Below, one piece after another: positions 1-7,210 of a stretch of 29,484 nucleotides of DNA. The position numbers were made by a program, and so were the translations under genes. Origin of the DNA: a virus; IMG/VR virus record IMGVR_UViG_3300034019_000512, positions 1 through 29,484 of that record; one strand, 5' to 3'. Under the pieces are notes generated by a model that worked only from the letters and a program-made list of their open reading frames with translations, did no database searches and was not told where the DNA came from. The first letter of the stretch is position 1, and every line of letters begins with the position of its first letter.

Positions 1-2744
1 CAAGGATAATATGTTGCAGTATAGTTAGAATCAATTCCAGTTTCCTCAACAATATCAACAGCTTCTTGCGGGTAAATTAAATTATCACCTTCAGTTGTTG
101 ATGCTACAAACATATTGTAATCCGCCATTGTTGCAATATATAATGAATCTGCTCTTTCAGTTTCAATCATATTAATTGCTCTTTCAACTAAATCTGAATT
201 GTTTTGAATATCAATACCAGGTGTTGTAAATACATTTATATTGACAGCTTCAGGATTTGCAAACGTTCTTTGACCTAACAAATATGCGTAGTAATCTGTA
301 TTTCCAAATTCAATACTTCCATCACCAATTGCAATTTGTTTAAACAATCCATTTCCTTTACCTTTTGGATATCTTGTTGATGAACAAGCTCCATTTAAGA
401 ATCCACTTCTACCAAGTGCGTACTTGTCAGCATTTGTTCTAAATTCTCTATATATATCCCAACCATCAAATCCACCATATACAAATAATGTGAATTTTCT
501 AGCATTCAATCGGTAATAAGGATTTTCAGGATTATCTGGTTCAGATGAGAATGATGTTACACCAACTTCATATGCTGGTGTACCACTTGATGCAAATGAA
601 CTAGATATTGTAATACCACTTGCAAATTGGTCCATATGGAAACCTTTTGTTCTAAAATTCCATTCTGTACCTTCACCATTACATAAATCAAATGGTTTAA
701 CTTTTCCTTTATATTGGAAGAAGTCACCATCATAACCCCAATACGAACCTAATCCTAAATAAGTTCTTCTTATATTGTCACCACCACTTACAAAAGCATC
801 GTCTTGACCAGTTGAGGTTCCGAAAGGAGGATTAAACACTTGCTCACCAGGTAAGAAATATTTTGTTTTATAAATTGGGAATGGTGATTTTCCATCTGGA
901 TATTCTCTAAATGTATAACCTTGGAAACCGCAAGGGATTGCATCTACCGGTGCATCCTCATTAATTTCAACCATTATGTATTTAGATTTTAATTCATATT
1001 CACCATCTAATGTTCCTATTTTTTTAGCGATATAATTATTTTCAGATGGATTCATAGAACAGTTAGTATATTTCTCAAGTACAACTGGGTTTGCATCATT
1101 ATCAAAATAATCTCTAACTAATACTGTGAATGTTTCATTGTTAAATGAAAGGTCCGCTAACGATATTTTAACTTCAGAGTTTGCGGTATTACCATCGGAT
1201 ATTGTATAAAACTTAAATAAGTTATAAACTTTTGTACCTCTTAATTCAGATACAACCCAAGGTGAACTTGGTGATTGGAATTTATCTAGGTACCAACCGA
1301 TAGTTTGTTGGTCATTTCCTTGTGCACCCTCAGAAGAGACTACAATAGGATTTAAACCTCTAATATATCCCTTATTCCAAGCATAATTTAATAAAGTATT
1401 ATAAGACTCCTCAACCATTAATGGAACTTGTGTTCTTGGTTTTTCAAAATTACCTCTACCAAATACTTTATTAATGTTATTAGCATCGGAGTTACTCATT
1501 GATACTTGGAAGTTAAATGTTGTACCATCATTATTTACAGCATTAATCGCAAAAGGTAAATAAGGATTTTTTAATACTCCACTGTATTCTCCAGACATAT
1601 CATATGTTACTTGTGTTGTACCAGTAACTTCATAAATTGGGTTAATACCATCACTATATGTTGATAAACCTCTTGATCTTAAAGTGCATACAACTAAATC
1701 ATCATATTCAGTAAATGAAGTACCTGTGTAATAATAGATAACACCAACTACGGTTCCAGAATAACAATCAACAATTAAAGGTGTTGTTGTTGTAGTTGTG
1801 GTGATAGGTGTTGGGGTAACACAAGGATTTGTAGTTGTGGTTGTGGTTGTTGGTACAATTGTAGTTGTACTTGTTGTTACTGGGTTTAAATAAGTAATAC
1901 CAGTAATTGTTGTAAAAAATGAAAAACCAGAATACGCACCATTACCAATATTTTCAAATAAAGCATAATACCACGGGTCGTTAAAACCTGATGCTGGATT
2001 AGAGTCTTCAAAAGAAACATTATCAACATTAAAAACATTTGTTGATGCTGTATATCCAGTAATAGTTAAATAATCATAATCTACTTTTGGTATTGAACCA
2101 AAATATTTGATATTCTCATCTTCAGCCATATAAGGATTAGGGTCTTGAACAACGTCTAATATAATTCCATCAATATCATCTTGCAATGTTGACACATTTC
2201 CATTAAATTGTTCATATTGTGATGTAAATATGTTAAAAATTTCACTTGGTATTTGTGTATTGTCTAAATACAAGACATTCCCATTAGTACAAGCACTAAA
2301 ATCAAAAGCAAAAGTTTTTTCTTTTTTAACAACACAAACCGGTTCACAATTAACAACAGAACCGCTTAAACACCAGTAATCTAATGTTGCTGGGTCAAGA
2401 TTTGCTTTAGTTAGTATAGACCAAGATGGTCCAGCGTCATAACCAGATAGTCCTAAAATTCTAGTTACAAATAATTGATTTGATTGTTGTAAATACGCCT
2501 TTGCAATATACGGTGCTTCATATTTAGGAATTTGAGTTCCTACGAATTTTTCTGGTAGTGTTCCCCCAAAATATGCCTGAAATTCATCATAGTTTCTAAC
2601 AAAGATTGGTTCAAATGCAGGTCCTTTAATTGTTTCACCTACAATACCTAATGTTGTTACACCAACACTTTGTGCTACGAAACTTAAATCAACTTCTGAT
2701 GTATAAACACCTGGGGATACGAAAACTTTACTATTAGTAGCCAT
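1..2744 (-). CDS. 18: Contractile tail sheath protein, gp18-like (C-terminus beyond left edge)
   Basis: The frame is open from ATG at 2744 to the left edge, giving about 914 residues without a stop. The N-terminus contains FVSPGVYTSEVD, close to the SPGV start typical of myophage sheath proteins. Near residue 842 is NVFTTPGID, the conserved TPG-type segment of the sheath C-terminal domain. The protein forms the contractile outer tube that drives injection. T4 gp18 has 659 residues, so this one is much longer. Part of the excess is an insertion around residues 285-345 made of two Thr runs separated by NPCVTPTP, followed by a Cys-containing beta-rich stretch. The start follows TTAAAAAAACA, an A-rich Bacteroidetes-type leader. 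The gene lies downstream of gp15-like and gp14-like genes on the same strand, matching T4 order apart from the missing terminase genes. Family call is firm; the extent of the insertion is an estimate. Confidence 0.88.
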   Translation of the reverse strand, partial: MATNSKVFVSPGVYTSEVDLSFVAQSVGVTTLGIVGETIKGPAFEPIFVRNYDEFQAYFGGTLPEKFVGTQIPKYEAPYIAKAYLQQSNQLFVTRILGLSGYDAGPSWSILTKANLDPATLDYWCLSGSVVNCEPVCVVKKEKTFAFDFSACTNGNVLYLDNTQIPSEIFNIFTSQYEQFNGNVSTLQDDIDGIILDVVQDPNPYMAEDENIKYFGSIPKVDYDYLTITGYTASTNVFNVDNVSFEDSNPASGFNDPWYYALFENIGNGAYSGFSFFTTITGITYLNPVTTSTTTIVPTTTTTTTNPCVTPTPITTTTTTTPLIVDCYSGTVVGVIYYYTGTSFTEYDDLVVCTLRSRGLSTYSDGINPIYEVTGTTQVTYDMSGEYSGVLKNPYLPFAINAVNNDGTTFNFQVSMSNSDANNINKVFGRGNFEKPRTQVPLMVEESYNTLLNYAWNKGYIRGLNPIVVSSEGAQGNDQQTIGWYLDKFQSPSSPWVVSELRGTKVYNLFKFYTISDGNTANSEVKISLADLSFNNETFTVLVRDYFDNDANPVVLEKYTNCSMNPSENNYIAKKIGTLDGEYELKSKYIMVEINEDAPVDAIPCGFQGYTFREYPDGKSPFPIYKTKYFLPGEQVFNPPFGTSTGQDDAFVSGGDNIRRTYLGLGSYWGYDGDFFQYKGKVKPFDLCNGEGTEWNFRTKGFHMDQFASGITISSSFASSGTPAYEVGVTSFSSEPDNPENPYYRLNARKFTLFVYGGFDGWDIYREFRTNADKYALGRSGFLNGACSSTRYPKGKGNGLFKQIAIGDGSIEFGNTDYYAYLLGQRTFANPEAVNINVFTTPGIDIQNNSDLVERAINMIETERADSLYIATMADYNMFVASTTEGDNLIYPQEAVDIVEETGIDSNYTATYYP

Positions 2745-2796
2745 TGTTTTTTTAATGTTTTATAAATTTATTTTTATAATAAATATTAGTGTTTTT

Positions 2797-2811
2797 AGTA
2801 AAAACTTTACT
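2797..2811. promoter_or_regulatory. Inverted repeat in divergent intergenic region, possible operator
   Basis: AGTAAA-AAC-TTTACT is a perfect 6-base inverted repeat. It overlaps a second one, GTTTTT-AGT-AAAAAC at 2791-2805, so the two hairpins exclude each other. The site lies between the divergent sheath gene and a small RHH gene, a usual location for an RHH operator. Chance occurrence is possible in sequence this AT-rich. Confidence 0.25.
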
Positions 2812-2821
2812 TATTATAAAC

Positions 2822-2829
2822 TATTTATA
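2822..2829 (+). promoter_or_regulatory. TATTTATA element upstream of RHH gene
   Basis: An exact TATTTATA on the sense strand, in the 120-base divergent gap between the sheath gene and the plus-strand RHH gene. The same octamer stands before several other genes here. Spacing to the preferred ATG (2865) is 35 bases, longer than at most other copies; TTG (2832) or GTG (2835) starts would lie only 2 or 5 bases away. Confidence 0.35.
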
Positions 2830-2864
2830 TTTTGGTGAGATTTTTTTCTACCTTTTTTCTACCT

Positions 2865-3029
2865 ATGGATAAAGAACCTAAAAACATTAAAAATTTAAAG
2901 ATTGATAAAGATGTTCACAACATTTTAAAAAAGTATTGTGATAAACGAGGACTTAAAATGTATAAGTTCTTGGAAAGTCTTATTATTGAGAAATGTAAAG
3001 AAAAGAAAGATATTTACGGTGAAGATTAG
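2865..3029 (+). CDS. Small ribbon-helix-helix DNA-binding protein
   Basis: A 54-residue basic protein beginning MDKEPKNIKNLKIDKDVH. A short beta-strand (NLKID) followed by two helices (VHNILKKYCDKRG and YKFLESLIIEKC) is the RHH/CopG layout, so it probably binds DNA as a dimer and represses a phage promoter. The frame is open upstream to TTG at 2832 and GTG at 2835, which would add a Phe-rich 11-residue leader (MVRFFSTFFLP). ATG at 2865 is preferred because the RHH strand follows directly. It is the only plus-strand gene between minus-strand virion genes. Its TAG stop overlaps the TAA stop of the convergent gp15-like gene by two bases. A second RHH protein is encoded at 11449-11604. Its target is unknown; the inverted repeats at 2791-2811 are one candidate. 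Confidence 0.62.
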   Translation: MDKEPKNIKNLKIDKDVHNILKKYCDKRGLKMYKFLESLIIEKCKEKKDIYGED

Positions 3030-4063
3030 ACTAGTGACTGTGTATAAACTAATTTAGCGTCTTTTGTTGCGTCTAGTCTAACTATTGTAAATAGAATAGT
3101 GTCGTTTGTATTAACTTGGATTTTATCCAAATCACCACCATAGTAATCACCATTTATATAAACTTGAAATGAACTAACATTATCTGAAAAAGTTAAATTT
3201 AAATTTAAAGTATAGTTAAATAATTCCTCAACCTCATCACTTGTTGTTGGAAACACAAAATCAAATGTTGCTGGTTCCGGAGGAACTTTACCTCGATATT
3301 TATTCTTCTTATATTTTGTTTCGGTTTCAAAAATTTGAAATGTTCTTGTTATTGCAGGACTAACTTCAAACTGATCCTCATCAATTAAAAATCCATTCAT
3401 TGTAAATTCATATTTTTGAATGTAGTATTTTCTTTTTTCTAATTCCATAACAGATTCATCCGTAATACTATTCATTTTAATTGGAATATAATGTCCTTTA
3501 ATAACTTGATACGCTTGTAGTGATGCGAATTTTTCAAGAACGATTTGATTAAATTTATTAACTTCTCTCATTCTATTACAAATAATTGCAACAGTATATG
3601 TAATATCAACTGGAACCGGTTGAGGTATTTTATAAATGTCGTAACCATTTTTATTACCGTCCCAAGTTGGTACCTTAGCGTAAAAATATAATCTCCTATT
3701 TGGTATGTTATAAATAATAGATGGGTTATTACCATACTTTACTTCCGGAGTTCTAATTACAGTAATAAATGGTGGTTCGCTGTTTTTATCAATGTTTTGG
3801 AAATCCCAAGTCTCAACAAACTGTGCCCAGTTTTGTGTTGTGATTAAAATATCAATCATAGGAATTGTTTTACCTTCAACAACACACTTTAACTCATCAC
3901 GAACAAAATCTAAAAATCCACGGTCAAGATCTGCGTGTAATAAACTTTTAGGTAAAAAAGTACCATCAGCTTCGATTTGATCACGAAGTTCACGTCTTCT
4001 TGGTAGAAGTGTTTTTTCTTCCGTAAGTGGAATATATTTTTTAATTTTTTTTGGTAAACCCAT
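3026..4063 (-). CDS. Tail completion / sheath stabiliser, gp15-like
   Basis: A 345-residue protein. The centre (about 145-235) reads P-V-D-I-T-Y-T-V-A-I-I-C-N-R-M, then a helix, then YIPIKMNSITDES and YEFTMNGFLIDE. This parallels T4 gp15, which has an ELSIFTRY segment, an IPFKRDIKIVLMS segment and LTFEVNGWM in the same order. gp15 caps the tail tube and sheath and joins the tail to the head. T4 gp15 has 272 residues; the extra length is mostly a C-terminal beta-rich domain (about 262-345, starting PPEPATFDFVFP) that resembles an Ig-like add-on. ATG at 4063 overlaps the stop of the gp14-like gene by one base (TAATG), so the two are translationally coupled. Position just upstream of the sheath supports the call. 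The match is by pattern and order, not by alignment. Confidence 0.55.
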   Translation of the reverse strand: MGLPKKIKKYIPLTEEKTLLPRRRELRDQIEADGTFLPKSLLHADLDRGFLDFVRDELKCVVEGKTIPMIDILITTQNWAQFVETWDFQNIDKNSEPPFITVIRTPEVKYGNNPSIIYNIPNRRLYFYAKVPTWDGNKNGYDIYKIPQPVPVDITYTVAIICNRMREVNKFNQIVLEKFASLQAYQVIKGHYIPIKMNSITDESVMELEKRKYYIQKYEFTMNGFLIDEDQFEVSPAITRTFQIFETETKYKKNKYRGKVPPEPATFDFVFPTTSDEVEELFNYTLNLNLTFSDNVSSFQVYINGDYYGGDLDKIQVNTNDTILFTIVRLDATKDAKLVYTQSLV

Positions 4064-4575
4064 TATAATGCTCTAAATTCGTTTGGCCCAACCGGAGCCG
4101 CAATTATTGTCTTGTAAAAAGGACGATATCCTTTATATGTGTGTTTAAAATCTGACAATACCCTACCATCATTTACAACGGTATAATATCTTACAAAATT
4201 TTCGGTATCATAATAACCAACGTAATCACCGTAATCAATATCAATATCTAATTCTTCCAATGTTTTTAAATAAACAGAAATTGTAATATTTCCAGGTTCT
4301 ATTTGTGCATTTTTAGTTGACCCAACATTTTTATTTTCTGGTGTTGCAATTTGAACAAATGCGTTAAATTCAACCGGAGCTAAGAATTTAATACCATCCG
4401 AAACAGTTTCACCGTAAACATCATCAGTTTTTGTTTTAGTTTTATCAACCTTATATAAAACACAAGTAAAGTTCATATCACCAATTAACCACTCTTGACC
4501 CATCTCAATTTCAAGACTAAAGTCATTGTCTCCAAAAAATTTACCAAGTCTTGTTATAGGAACTCTATTATCCAT
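4063..4575 (-). CDS. Head-completion / neck protein, gp14-like
   Basis: A 170-residue protein without signal or membrane segments. Residues around 95-135 (ITISVYLKTLEELDIDIDYG, then DYVGYYDTENFVRYYTVV) resemble the T4 gp14 stretch in which a beta segment VTLSIN is followed by GDLIYFPMDNSLFEINWV, that is, a strand pair leading to a G-D-x-hydrophobic turn. gp14 joins gp13 in the neck that closes the filled head before tail attachment. T4 gp14 is longer (256 residues). The protein precedes and overlaps the gp15-like gene, as expected from T4 order 13-14-15. A TATTTATC element lies 14 bases before the ATG, so this gene probably starts the neck/tail transcript. The assignment rests on context and a weak motif match; a generic neck or connector protein is the fallback. 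Confidence 0.42.
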   Translation of the reverse strand: MDNRVPITRLGKFFGDNDFSLEIEMGQEWLIGDMNFTCVLYKVDKTKTKTDDVYGETVSDGIKFLAPVEFNAFVQIATPENKNVGSTKNAQIEPGNITISVYLKTLEELDIDIDYGDYVGYYDTENFVRYYTVVNDGRVLSDFKHTYKGYRPFYKTIIAAPVGPNEFRAL

Positions 4576-4589
4576 AATAGTTATTTATT

Positions 4590-4597
4590 GATAAATA
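4590..4597 (-). promoter_or_regulatory. TATTTATC promoter-like element before gp14-like gene
   Basis: Reads TATTTATC on the minus strand, 14 bases before the ATG at 4575 and differing at one base from the TATTTATA element. It lies in the 59-base divergent gap between the gp14-like and helicase genes. Confidence 0.4.
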
Positions 4598-4634
4598 TTC
4601 TTTTTATTGTTATTTTTATATATAAGTATTAATT

Positions 4635-6395
4635 TTGGAAATTCAAAAACAATTAATAGAACACAAGGCATTAGAATTGTTGGAGTCATATAGTGGTGCC
4701 AACAACTATATTCTATATATGAAATCCAAAATGGAAACAAACAAAAAGTTTTTTCCAACAAGGACTCAAGCTGATTATATTGTTAATTATTTTGATACAA
4801 AACCAAAGGTTGCTCGTAAGTGGGTTTTTCTTGATACTTATTTTGCTAAAAAGTTTGCACAAGAAAGATATTTGTTTGAAACACCACAAAAAGTTTATAT
4901 TGAGAAATTATTAGTTGAGAAAGATAAATCATATCATATCTGGGGAAAATTTTTTGAGAAAGATAATTTATCTGAATTTTGGGTTCCAAAATCATCTTTA
5001 ATTAAAACACACTCGGTTGAAAAAGTTGAGATTGATTATTCAAAATACGAACATAGACCACCACTATCACATCAAAAAGATGCTGTTGAGAAACTTGTCG
5101 GTTCAAAAAGATTTATATTAGCTGATGATATGGGTCTTGGTAAAACGACCTCAACAATTATTGCAGCACTTGAGACCGGAGCAAAAAAGATTTTAATTAT
5201 TTGTCCGGCATCACTTAAAATAAATTGGGAAAGAGAAATTGCAAATTATTCGGATAGAACCGTATATATTGCTGAAGGTAAGAAATTTTCAACTGAACAC
5301 GATTTTGTTATTGTAAACTATGATATATTAAAAAACTTTCACGACCCAAAGGATAAAGAAAATTCATTACTTGTTAAATCAGGGTTTGAATTAGTGATTT
5401 TAGATGAGGCTCATATGATTTCAAATGCTCAAGCCCAAAGAACAAAAATTATAAACAATTTTGTAAAAGATGTTAAAAGAGTTTGGTTATTAACCGGAAC
5501 TCCAATGACATCTCGTCCAATGAATTATTATAACTTATTAAACATAATAGAAAGTCCGGTAGCCCAAAATTGGATGGCTTACGCAATTCGTTATTGTCAA
5601 GGTTATCAATTTAGAGCTGGAAATAGAAAAGTGTGGAATGTTACTGGTGCGTCAAACTTGGAAGAGTTAAGAGATAGAACATCAGGTCAAATTCTTCGTA
5701 GATTAAAAGAAGATGTTTTAGATTTACCAGATAAAATTATTACACCGGTTTATTTAAGAACCTCATCAAAAGAATATAAAGATTTAATGGGTGAATATTA
5801 TGAATGGTTAGAAAATAAAAAAGAAGAGTCGTCATCACTTACCGTTCAGTTTTCAAAACTAATGAAAGTAAGAAAAGTAATTGCAAATGAAAAAGTGAAA
5901 CAAACAATTGAGTTTGCTGAAAATATTATCGAACAAGGAAAGAAAGTTATTATTTTTACAAATTTTACAGATACACTACAACTTATTCATAATCATTTTG
6001 GAAAACAATCTGTTTATTTAGATGGTAGTTGTAATAAAGTACAAAGACAACACGCTGTTGACCAATTCCAGGATAATGAAAAAATAAAAGTTTTTGTTGG
6101 GAATTTAAAAGCTGCCGGTGTTGGTCTTACATTAACTTCAGCTGAAGTTGTAATTATGAATGATTTATCTTTTGTCCCGGCAGAACACGCACAAGCAGAA
6201 GATAGAGCTTACAGATACGGACAAAAAAATAATGTTCTTGTTTATTACCCAATTTTTGAAAACACAATTGAGGGTGTTATCTATGATATCTTAAACACCA
6301 AAAAGAAAATCATTGGCACCGTTATGGGTGATGAGGTTTCTGAATCTGTAGATGTTGTAGAAGAAATACTTAAACTAATTAATAAAAGAAATTAG
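4635..6395 (+). CDS. SNF2-family DNA helicase/translocase
   Basis: A 586-residue superfamily 2 ATPase with all SNF2 motifs in order: DDMGLGKT (164-171, Walker A), ICPASLKINW (189-198, Ia), DEAH (257-260, Walker B), LLTGTP (285-290, III), VIIFTNF (about 439-445, IV), AAGVGLTL (about 495-502, V) and QAEDRAYRYGQ (about 525-535, VI). The compact size and RAYRYGQ motif resemble SMARCAL1/HARP and bacterial RapA-type proteins, which remodel or anneal DNA strands. In a T4-like phage it may serve the role of UvsW or Dda in fork remodelling and recombination. The N-terminal 130 residues are a helical and beta region of unassigned function. The start is TTG at 4635; an in-frame TAA at 4623 closes the frame, and the next ATG would remove 28 residues of plausible helix. 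It leads the plus-strand island, divergent from the neck genes. Confidence 0.9.
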   Translation: MEIQKQLIEHKALELLESYSGANNYILYMKSKMETNKKFFPTRTQADYIVNYFDTKPKVARKWVFLDTYFAKKFAQERYLFETPQKVYIEKLLVEKDKSYHIWGKFFEKDNLSEFWVPKSSLIKTHSVEKVEIDYSKYEHRPPLSHQKDAVEKLVGSKRFILADDMGLGKTTSTIIAALETGAKKILIICPASLKINWEREIANYSDRTVYIAEGKKFSTEHDFVIVNYDILKNFHDPKDKENSLLVKSGFELVILDEAHMISNAQAQRTKIINNFVKDVKRVWLLTGTPMTSRPMNYYNLLNIIESPVAQNWMAYAIRYCQGYQFRAGNRKVWNVTGASNLEELRDRTSGQILRRLKEDVLDLPDKIITPVYLRTSSKEYKDLMGEYYEWLENKKEESSSLTVQFSKLMKVRKVIANEKVKQTIEFAENIIEQGKKVIIFTNFTDTLQLIHNHFGKQSVYLDGSCNKVQRQHAVDQFQDNEKIKVFVGNLKAAGVGLTLTSAEVVIMNDLSFVPAEHAQAEDRAYRYGQKNNVLVYYPIFENTIEGVIYDILNTKKKIIGTVMGDEVSESVDVVEEILKLINKRN

Positions 6396-6413
6396 TTTTT
6401 TTAAATGTTGGTA

Positions 6414-6421
6414 TATTTATT
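6414..6421 (+). promoter_or_regulatory. TATTTATT promoter-like element
   Basis: TATTTATT ends 14 bases before the ATG at 6436, in the 40-base gap after the helicase gene. One base from the TATTTATA consensus and in the usual spacing class. Confidence 0.38.
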
Positions 6422-6435
6422 AGGAAACTAATAAT

Positions 6436-6768
6436 ATGAAAAGAATTAAACTATCCGAAAGAGAACTTAGTCGTTTAATTTCAAGAATAATTAAAGAAGA
6501 AGAAAATATGGATTTTACAGCTATGGATAAATTATCAAACATAGAAGGTGTACAATCAATAACTGAATGTAAAAAAGACGGTTTTAACCCTAGTTTATGT
6601 CTTTCAAAAGCTATGGAGACTGTACCATTTAATGTTTTTGTTAAAGAATTTTTTCCAAAGTACCAAGAAGTTGCCGGGCTTACAAAAACAGAAATTCCAA
6701 CAACTCCTATGGATTTACCATCTATGACAGAGTCTAGAAAATATAAAAGAAGTTATAGAAGATATTAA
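6436..6768 (+). CDS. Small protein with N-terminal K-L-S-E helix, possible head-packaged protein
   Basis: A 110-residue protein, family not recognised. It starts with an amphipathic basic helix, IKLSERELSRLISRIIKEE, ending in I-K-E. T4-like head proteases (gp21 type) cut after I/L-x-E, and T4 internal head proteins carry a cleaved N-terminal targeting peptide, so this helix may be a capsid-targeting tag; that is inference. The middle is helical with Cys45 and Cys55. The tail is basic (ESRKYKRSYRRY) and could touch DNA. A related K-L-N-E or K-L-S-E element occurs in the next two genes. The next start is 24 bases downstream, so the three genes may be expressed together, although a terminator lies before the third. 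Confidence 0.65.
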   Translation: MKRIKLSERELSRLISRIIKEEENMDFTAMDKLSNIEGVQSITECKKDGFNPSLCLSKAMETVPFNVFVKEFFPKYQEVAGLTKTEIPTTPMDLPSMTESRKYKRSYRRY

Positions 6769-6792
6769 TAAATTAAATTAAAAATAAAAATT

Positions 6793-7140
6793 ATGTTAAA
6801 TAGTAGAAGTCAAACTAAAATAAGAAAGATGGAAATGTTAAATATTCTTTCCGAACAAAGATATTTAAATTCAAAAATGAAATTAAACGAAAATGTAGAA
6901 TCAATACCAGAAACAGTTAAAGAATGTATTAACAATAACGTTGAAATTACTGACTTAACAAAAATACCGGCTTGTATTAGTTTATTTTCTGAAATTGTAA
7001 CAAATCAGAAATTACCGCCAATGCCAGATCCAGAACAGAGATATAAAAAATGTGGTCAAGAATTAGTTGCTGCCGGAGCAAAAGATAAAGCATTAGCTAT
7101 TGCTACTTGTATATTTACAAAAGTAACACAGGGTGTTTAA
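6793..7140 (+). CDS. Small four-cysteine protein
   Basis: A 115-residue mostly helical protein, family not recognised. A basic N-terminal region leads to MKLNENVE (29-36), which recalls the K-L-S-E element at the start of the preceding protein. Four cysteines (45, 61, 87, 106) sit in helical context. The segment TVKECINNN to PACISLF loosely resembles the ECKKDGF to SLCLSKA segment of the preceding protein, and both have Cys45, so the two may be distant paralogues. The start is preceded by AATAAAAATT, an A-rich leader. A strong hairpin terminator follows the TAA stop within 25 bases, so this is the last gene of its transcript. Packaging in the head is only a guess. Confidence 0.62.
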   Translation: MLNSRSQTKIRKMEMLNILSEQRYLNSKMKLNENVESIPETVKECINNNVEITDLTKIPACISLFSEIVTNQKLPPMPDPEQRYKKCGQELVAAGAKDKALAIATCIFTKVTQGV

Positions 7141-7161
7141 ATAATATTAATTTAATTTTGT

Positions 7162-7187
7162 AAAACCCACACTATTGTGGGTTTTTT
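7162..7187 (+). terminator. Rho-independent terminator
   Basis: AAAACCCACA-CTAT-TGTGGGTTTT forms a perfect 10-base-pair stem with a 4-base loop and runs into TTTTTTATTTT. It lies 21 bases after the stop of the four-cysteine protein and just before the promoter-like element of the SOD fusion gene. The A-run on the left could allow weak action on the other strand, but no minus-strand gene approaches. Confidence 0.88.
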
Positions 7188-7198
7188 ATTTTATAAAG

Positions 7199-7206
7199 TA
7201 TTTATA
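7199..7206 (+). promoter_or_regulatory. TATTTATA element before the SOD fusion gene
   Basis: Exact TATTTATA directly after a terminator and only 4 bases before the ATG at 7211. If it acts like a -10 box, the transcript would be nearly leaderless. The terminator-then-element arrangement supports a promoter role. Confidence 0.45.
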
Positions 7207-7210
7207 AAAG

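Noticed and set aside
2832-2864. TTG or GTG start for the first RHH protein
   Set aside because: It adds a Phe-rich segment not typical of RHH proteins; the ATG at 2865 directly precedes the fold. Not fully excluded.
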